From Balaenoptera acutorostrata (lineage: Eukaryota > Chordata > Mammalia > Artiodactyla > Balaenopteridae): a stretch of DNA of 64,000 nucleotides. The DNA lies in NCBI RefSeq assembly GCF_949987535.1, contig NC_080069.1, positions 41,405,269 through 41,469,268 of the forward strand, in the 5' to 3' direction. Positions 58,536 to 64,000 of this stretch are shown one piece after another. The translations under genes and the position numbers were made by a program. The notes beneath the pieces were generated by a model. The model was given only the letters and a program-made list of their open reading frames with translations, made no database searches and was not told where the DNA came from. Every line of letters begins with the position of its first letter. The stretch's first letter is position 1.

Positions 58536-59144
58536 ATGAAAAGGCAGAGGGCTATGTACCAGATGAAGGAACAAGATAAAACCCCAGAAAAACAACTAAA
58601 TGAAGTGGAGATAGGCAACCTTCCAGAAAAAGAATTCAGAATAATGATAGTGAAGATGATCCAGGACCTTGGAAAAAGAATGGAGGCAAAGATCGAGAAG
58701 ATGCAAGAAATGTTTAACAAAGACCTAGAAGAATTAAAGAACAAACAAACAGAGATGAACAATACAATAACTGAAATGAAAACTACACTCGAAGGAATCA
58801 ATAGCAGAATAACTGAGGGAGAAGAATGGATTAGTGACCTGAAAGACAGAATGGTGGAATTCACTGCTGTGGAACAGAATAAAGAAAAAAGAATGAAAAG
58901 AAATGAAGACAGCCTAAGAGACCTCTGGGACAACATTAAACGCAACAGCATTCGTATTTTAGGGGTCCCAGAAGAAGAAGAGAGAGAGAAAGGACCCAAG
59001 AAAATATTTGAAGAGATTATAGTTGAAAACTTCCCTAACATGGGAAAGGAAATAGCTACCCAAGTCCAGGAAGCACAGAGAGCCCTATACAGGATAAACC
59101 CAAAGAGGAACACGCTGAGACACATAGTAATCAAACAGAAATAA
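58536..59144 (+). pseudogene. Inner L1 ORF1, C-terminally truncated (202 codons)
   Basis: Open frame from ATG 58,536 to TAA 59,142-59,144. Residues 1-30 charged N-terminus; about 40-130 coiled coil for trimerisation, with heptad-like EKMQEMFNKDLEELKNKQTE; about 135-199 the RRM half, starting IRILGVPEEEEREKGPKK. In a full L1 the next about 100 residues form the C-terminal domain needed for RNA binding; here the reading leaves ORF1 after HIVIK and stops at once in ORF2-derived text. The frame is otherwise undamaged, unlike the outer copy. A truncated coiled-coil protein could be made in principle, but the missing domain argues against function. Confidence 0.9.
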
Positions 59145-61922
59145 GTGAAATAGAAACAAACAAAACAATAGCAAAGATCAATAAAACTAAAAGCTGGTTC
59201 TTTGAGAAGATAAACAAAATTGATAAACCATTAGCCAGACTCATCAAGAAAAAGGGAGAGAACTCAAATCAATAAAATTAGAAATGAAAAAGGAGAAGTT
59301 ACAACAGACACCACAGAAATACAAAGCATCCTAAGAGACTACTACAAGCAAATCTATGCCAATAAAATGGACAACCTGGAAGAAATGGACAAACTCTTAG
59401 AAAGGTATAACCTTCCAAGACTGAACCAGGAAGAAACAGAAAATATGAACAGACCAATCACAAGTAATGAAATTGAAACTGTGATTAAAAATCTTCCAAC
59501 AAACAAAAGTCCAGGACCAGAAGGCTTCACAAGTGAATTCTATCAAACATTTAGAGAAGAGCTAACACCCATCCTTCTCAAACTCTTCCAAAAAATTGCA
59601 GAGGAAAGAACACTCCCAAACTCATTCTATGAGGCACCATCGCCCTGATACCAAAATCAGACAAAGATACTACAAAAAAAGAAAATTACAGACCAATATC
59701 ACTGATGAATATAGATGCAAAAATCCTCAACAAAATACTAGCAAACAGAATCTAACAACACATTAAATGGATCATACACCATGATCAAGTGGCATTTATC
59801 CCAGAGATGCAAGGATTCTTCAATATACGCAAACCAATCAATGTGATACACCATATTAACAAACTGAAGAATAAAAACCATATGAGCATCTCAATAGATG
59901 CAGAAAAAGCTTTTGACAAAATTCAACACCCATTTATGATAAAAAAACTCTCCAGAAAGTGGGCATAGAGGGAACCTACCTCAACATAATAAAGGCCATA
60001 TACGACAAACCCACAGCAAACATCATTCTCAATGGTGAAAAACTGAAAGCATTTCCTCTAAGATCAGGAACAAGACTAGGATGTCCACTCTCACCACTAT
60101 TATTCAACATAGTTTTGGAAGTCCTAGCCATGGCAATCAGAGAAGAAAAAGAAATAAAAGGAACACAAATTGGAAAAGAAGAAGTAAAACTGTCACTGTT
60201 TGCAGATGACATGATACTATACATAGAGAATCCTAAAGATGCTACCAGAAAACTACTAGAGCTAAACAATGAATTTGGTAACATTGCAGGATACAAAATT
60301 AATGCACAGAAATCTCTTGCATTTCTATACACTAATGATGAAAAATCGGAGATAGAAATTAAGGAAACACTCCCATTTACCATTGCAACAAAAAGAATAA
60401 ATACCTAGGAATACACCTACCTAGGGAGACAAAAAACCTGTATGCAGAAAACTATAAGACACTGATGAAAGAAATTAAAGATGATACCAACAGATGGAGA
60501 GATATACCATGTTCTTGGATTGGAAGAATCAATATTGTGAAAATGACTATACTACCCAAAGCAATCTACAAATTCAATGCAATCCCTATCAAATTACCAA
60601 TGGCATTTTTTACAGAACTAGAACAAAAAATCTTAAAATTTGTATGGAGACACAAAAGACCCCGAATAGCCAAAGCAATCTTGAGAACGAAAAATGGAGC
60701 TGGAGGAATCAGGCTCCCTGACTTCAGACTATATTACAAAGCTACAGTAATCAAGACAGTTTGGTACTGGCACAAAAACAGAAATATAGATCAATGGAAC
60801 AGGATAGAAAGCCCAGAGATAAACCCACGCACATATGGTCACCTTATCTTTGATAAAGGAGGCAAGCATATACAGTGGAGAAAAGACAGTCTCTTCAATA
60901 AGTGGTGCTGGGAAAATTGGACAGGTACATGTAAAAGTATGAAGTTAGAACATTCCCTGACACCATACACAAAAATAAACTCAAAATGGATTAAAGACCT
61001 AAGTGTAAAGCCAGACACTATCAAACTCATAGAGGAAAACATAGGCAGAACACTCTATGACATAAATCGCAGCAAGATCCTTTTTGACCCAGCTCCTAGA
61101 GAAATGGAAATAAAAACACAAATAAACAAATGGGACCTAATGAAACTTAAAAGCTTTTGCACAGCAAAGGAAACCATAAACAAGACCAAAAGACAACCCT
61201 CAGAATGGGAGAAAATATTTGCAAACGAATCAACAGGCAAAGGATTAATCTCCAAAATATGTAAACAGCTCATGCAGCTCAATATTAAAAAAACAAACAA
61301 CCCAGTCCAAAAATGGGCAGAAGACCTAAATAGACATTTATCCAAAGAAGACTTACAGATGGACAAGAAGCACATGAAAAGATGCTCAACATCACTAATT
61401 ATTAGAGAAATGCAAATCAAAACTACAATGAGGTATCACCTCACACCAGTTAGAATGGGCATCATCAGAAAATCTACAAACAACAAATGCTGGAGAGGGT
61501 ATGGAGAAAAGGGAACCCTGTTGCACTGTTGGTGGGAATGTAAATTGATACAGCCACTATGGAGAACAGTATGGAGGTTCCTTAAAAAACTAAAAATAGA
61601 ATTACCATATGATCCAGCAATCCCACTAGTGGGCATATACCCAGAGAAAACCATAATTCAAAAAGACACATGCACCCCAATGTTCATTGCACCACTATTT
61701 AAAATAGCCAGGTCATGGAAACAACCTAAATGCCCATCGACAGATGAATGGATAAAGAAGATGTGGTACATATATACAATGGAATGTTACTCAGCCATAA
61801 AAAGGAACGAAATTGGGTCATTTGTAGAGATGTGGATGGATCTAGAGACTGTCATACAGAGTGAAGTAAGTCAGAAAGAGAAAAACAAATATCGTATATT
61901 AACGCATATATGTGGAACCTAG
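59145..61922 (+). pseudogene. Inner L1 ORF2 remnant: reverse transcriptase and C-terminal domain
   Basis: Starts in the linker before the RT ([33 protein letters not shown]), without the endonuclease. RT motifs: [12 protein letters not shown] (about 59,510), [14 protein letters not shown] (59,690), [10 protein letters not shown] (59,910), [16 protein letters not shown] (60,075) and the catalytic F-A-D-D-M (60,199-60,213), both Asp intact. The final open frame runs to 61,922 and contains the Cys/His region with C at 61,488, Y at 61,500 (Cys in the usual C-x3-C-x7-H-x4-C), H at 61,524 and C at 61,539. Lesions: frameshift about 59,255, 1-nt loss about 59,634, TAA at 59,753, 2-nt gain about 59,945, 1-nt loss about 60,400. 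Not functional. Confidence 0.93.
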
Positions 61923-62140
61923 AAAAATGGTACAGATGAACCGGTTTTCAGGGCAGAAATGGAGACATAGATGTAGAGAACAAACGTATGGACATCAAGG
62001 GGGGGAAAGCAGTGGGGAGGTGGGGATGGTGGTGTGACAAATTGGGTGATTGGGATCGACATGTATACACTGATGTGTATAAAATTGATGACTAATAAGG
62101 ACCTGCTGTATAAAAAAATAAATAAAATAATATTCAGAAA

Positions 62141-62190
62141 AACAACACAAAACAAATCAAAACAAAACAAAACAAAACAAAACAAAAAAG
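62141..62190 (+). repeat. (CAAAA)n-rich tail of the inner L1
   Basis: About 50 nt of A with periodic C (aaaacaaaac units) directly after the L1 3' UTR; internal remnant of the progenitor's poly(A). Confidence 0.92.
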
Positions 62191-63179
62191 AAATTCAACT
62201 GCAAATGCTGTGTCAATAGTATTCTGAAGGCAGAAATAACTATAACATAACAAACCAAGACTGGAAGAATTCATAGGAACAAGAGATCAGACTGAGCCGG
62301 AGTTGCTGGATAAATTTTCATGGAGAAGGTGGGACTTGAATTAGGTTTTGAAGGATTGGCAAGATTTCAAGGAATGAGAACTGTATTCTAGGTGGAGGAA
62401 GCAGTGTAAACAAAGGGCCACCTGGAGAAGGTGTGAAAGTCCAGAGTTAACACTGGTAAAGACCAAGCACTAACCACTCCTAATGATTACTGGCCAAGTA
62501 GTCTCAGTTGCTGGGTTTGAGGGGAGGTCCCTACAGAGGGACTGGGGTGAAGGTGGGACACTGAGGTTGTGGTAGGGTGCTCAGGACATCAGTCAGAAAT
62601 GGCTTCCTAGCAATTTAACCCTCTGCTGAAGTATTTTAGTATTTTTACAAACAGGACAGCTCCATCTGTGCACACAGGCTAAACATCTGCCCTGCACTGG
62701 AGACTTTGGCAGCTGAGGATGGAAAGACAGGGTGGAGTTAAATTGTGAAAGTCTTTGAATGCCAGGGGGTTTGAGATCCCCAAAGCAAACATGACTGTCA
62801 TTTATTTTTAGAGACAAACCTTAGGGAACCCCTCCCTCTATAAATATCTAATAATAAATGAGTAGTTAAATAAACAATAGTATATCTACATAATGGAATA
62901 GTCTGTAATTATTAATATCAAGTTTCTTAAGACTCGTTAATGACACAGAATAAGCGGGAAAAAAACATGTATAGAGTATGATACCAATTTAGTAACTACA
63001 AATATGAAGATAAGAATAGAAGAACCAACATCAAACTGTAAACTGTGGTTATTTTTAGATGGTAGTATTATACTTAATTTTTATTTTCATCATTACTTTT
63101 TTCTATGTTTTAACTTTTTCTATAATGAGCACATATTACTTTTATAATGAATACATAATAAATGTTATTTTTCAAAAGC
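62191..63179 (+). other. About 1 kb 3'-transduced genomic segment
   Basis: This non-L1Cet sequence lies between the inner L1 tail and a second poly(A). It contains an L2 fragment in reverse (about 62,290-62,780: gaaggtgggacttgaattag, gttttgaaggattggcaag, cttctaggtgg-type text, gtctttgaatgccaggggg) and the 3' end of an ancient L1M in sense (about 62,840-63,179: taatggaatagtctgtaatt, gtatgataccaatttagtaa, ctatgttttaactttttcta). Both are older than the surrounding L1s, so they could not have inserted here afterwards. They were brought in as part of one read-through transcript. Confidence 0.85.
63157..63162 (+). terminator. Polyadenylation signal of the transduction transcript
   Basis: AATAAA within tacataataaatgtta, with a poly(A) tract starting at 63,180, i.e. 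about 18 nt after the signal. This is the normal cleavage distance. Confidence 0.85.
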
Positions 63180-63188
63180 AAAAAAAAA

Positions 63189-63204
63189 AAAAGCTTTTCA
63201 GACA
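63189..63204 (+). repeat. Right target-site duplication of the inner L1 block
   Basis: aaaagcttttcagaca, identical to 57,612-57,627. Its leading A residues merge with the poly(A), so the exact boundary is ambiguous by a few nt. Confidence 0.95.
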
Positions 63205-63329
63205 AGCAAAAGCTAAGAGAGTTCAGCACCACCAAATCTGCTTTACAACAAATGCTAAAGGAACTTGTCTAGGCGGGAAACACAAGAGAAGAAAAAGACT
63301 CACAAAACAAACCCAAAACAACAAAGAAA

Positions 63330-64000
63330 ATGGTAATAGGAACATACATATCAATAATAACCTTGAATGTAAATGGATTAAATGCCCCAACCAAAAGACA
63401 CAGACTGGCTGAGTGGATACAAAAACAAGACCCATATATATGTTGTCTACAAGAGACCCACTTCAGACCTAGGGACACATACAGACTGAAAGTGAAGGGG
63501 TAGAAAGATATTCCATGCTTATGGAAATCAAAAGAAAGCTGGAGTAGCAATACTCCTATCAGATAAAATAGACTTTAAAATAAAGACTGGGGCTTCCCTG
63601 GTGGCGCAGTGGTTGAGAGTCTGCCTGCCAATGCAGGGGACACGGGTTCGGGCCCTGGTCTGGGAGGATCCCACATGCCGCGGAGCAACTGGGCCCATGG
63701 GCCACAATTGCTGAGCCTGCGCATCTGGAGCCTGTGCTCCGCAACAGGAGAGGCCACGATGGTGAGAGGCCCGCGCACCGCGGTGAAGAGTGGCCCCCGC
63801 TTGCCGCAACTGGAGAAAGCCCTCGCGCAGAAGCGAAGACCCAACACAGCCATAAATAAATTTAAAAAAATAAAAAATAAATAAAAAATTTAAAAATAAA
63901 TAAATAAATAAATAAAGACTGTTACAAGAGATAAGGAAGGACACTACATAATGATCAAGGGATCAATCCAAGAAGAAGATATAACAATTACAAATGTTTA
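63330..64000 (+). pseudogene. Outer L1 ORF2 endonuclease domain, broken and incomplete
   Basis: ATG 63,330. The frame gives TLNVNGLNAPTKRHRLAEWI with the conserved Asn, then the catalytic Glu in L-Q-E-T-H (residue 42), and meets TAG at 63,501-63,503 (codon 58), where KVKGW is expected, because bases are missing in the ggggatggaaaaag region. Further on, KKAGVAILLSDKIDFKIKT remains readable in another frame up to the SINE. After the SINE, VTRDKEGHYIMIKGSIQEED is recognisable. The endonuclease fold is homologous to AP endonucleases; this copy is dead. Confidence 0.88.
63590..63909 (+). mobile_element. CHR-type SINE (shorter subtype) nested in L1 ORF2
   Basis: gggcttccctggtggcgcag, B box gggttcgggcc, gaagacccaacacagcc, mixed (AAAT)n tail. 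Duplication aaataaagactg (63,578-63,589; 63,910-63,921) consists of L1 ORF2 sequence, so the L1 reading frame text can be followed on both sides. Confidence 0.95.

Larger units (their letters stand above)
57628..62190 (+). mobile_element. Inner L1, internally deleted, with complete-looking 5' UTR and 3' end
   Basis: A 5' UTR of about 900 bp starts gagattaggaaccaagatgg and continues ggagtagaaggacgtgctct. It is followed by ORF1 (58,536), an abrupt junction at about 59,144 to the middle of ORF2, the ORF2 C-terminal part to 61,922, a short 3' UTR ending ctgctgtataaaaaaataaa (AATAAA at 62,117-62,122), and an A-rich (CAAAA)n tail to 62,190. Compared with the outer copy and usual L1 proportions about 1.5 kb is missing: the ORF1 C-terminal domain, the inter-ORF spacer and the endonuclease domain. 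It cannot mobilise itself. Confidence 0.93.
63205..64000 (+). mobile_element. Outer L1: end of ORF1, spacer and start of ORF2 (right half, runs off the window)
   Basis: Continues the element from 57,627 without loss: agcaaaagctaagagagttc encodes the ORF1 C-terminus (stop at 63,270-63,272). A 57-nt spacer follows, then ORF2 from 63,330. A SINE splits it at 63,590-63,909. Sequence from 63,922 (ttacaagagataaggaagga) resumes the endonuclease domain and is still L1 at base 64,000. Confidence 0.9.

Noticed and set aside
58517..59134. 205-codon minus-strand frame
   Set aside because: It is the antisense shadow of the inner L1 ORF1.
62191..63179. The 1-kb segment as a later insertion of L2 and L1M into the inner L1
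   Set aside because: Those families were extinct before cetartiodactyl L1s were active, and the flanking duplication encloses the whole block.

Overview
The window reads as mammalian nuclear DNA, almost certainly from a cetacean. The main evidence is fourteen tRNA-derived SINEs of the CHR type. Each opens with a pol III A box in the context tggcgcagtgg, carries a B box gggttcgagcc, and most end in (TAAA)n; ruminant BovtA copies differ in their body. L1 3' ends of the cetartiodactyl type and a mariner with the ttgggttggcc terminus agree with this. I found no host protein-coding gene, no rRNA or tRNA gene and no CRISPR array. Long open frames are either transposon coding remnants or SINE read-through.

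Layout. 0-8 kb: unclassified AT-rich DNA, an MLT1-type LTR, MIR and L2 fragments and three SINEs. 8-15 kb: two same-orientation MER21-like LTRs about 4.4 kb apart, with an L1 3' end carrying a 147-nt pure-purine tract, an MLT1, a SINE and L2 debris between or beside them. 15-26 kb: mostly unclassified DNA with scattered L1, L2, MLT1 and hAT pieces. 26-45 kb: ten SINEs, two of them (26.5 and 29.5 kb) sharing a private 3' tail, plus five LTR elements near 31.9, 32.6, 38.2, 39.4 and 42.1 kb. 45-53 kb: L1 3' ends, an (AT)n run, a CR1/L3-like LINE, a CpG-rich non-repeat block at 50.1-50.8 kb and a GC-rich block at 52.6-53.4 kb.

53.8-64.0 kb is the most structured part. A near-complete mariner (53,831-55,494) has both terminal inverted repeats, TA duplications and a 345-codon-sized transposase relic with all three catalytic aspartates; a SINE is nested inside it. 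Next to it starts an old L1 (5' UTR, ORF1) that breaks off at 57,627 and resumes at 63,189-63,205, running off the window. The break holds a second, internally deleted L1 followed by about 1 kb of unrelated DNA containing fragments of L2 and of an ancient L1, ending 18 nt after an AATAAA in a poly(A). One perfect 16-bp target-site duplication flanks the whole block. This is the structure expected of a large L1 3' transduction. A SINE later landed in the endonuclease region of the outer L1.

The elements do not form a pathway. The window is a record of successive insertions: MIR, L2 and CR1 oldest; then MaLR/ERVL LTRs, hAT and L1M; then mariner, cetartiodactyl L1s and ERV LTRs; then SINEs. Family names come from recalled consensus features, without a database search, and boundaries of old repeats are good to a few tens of bases.
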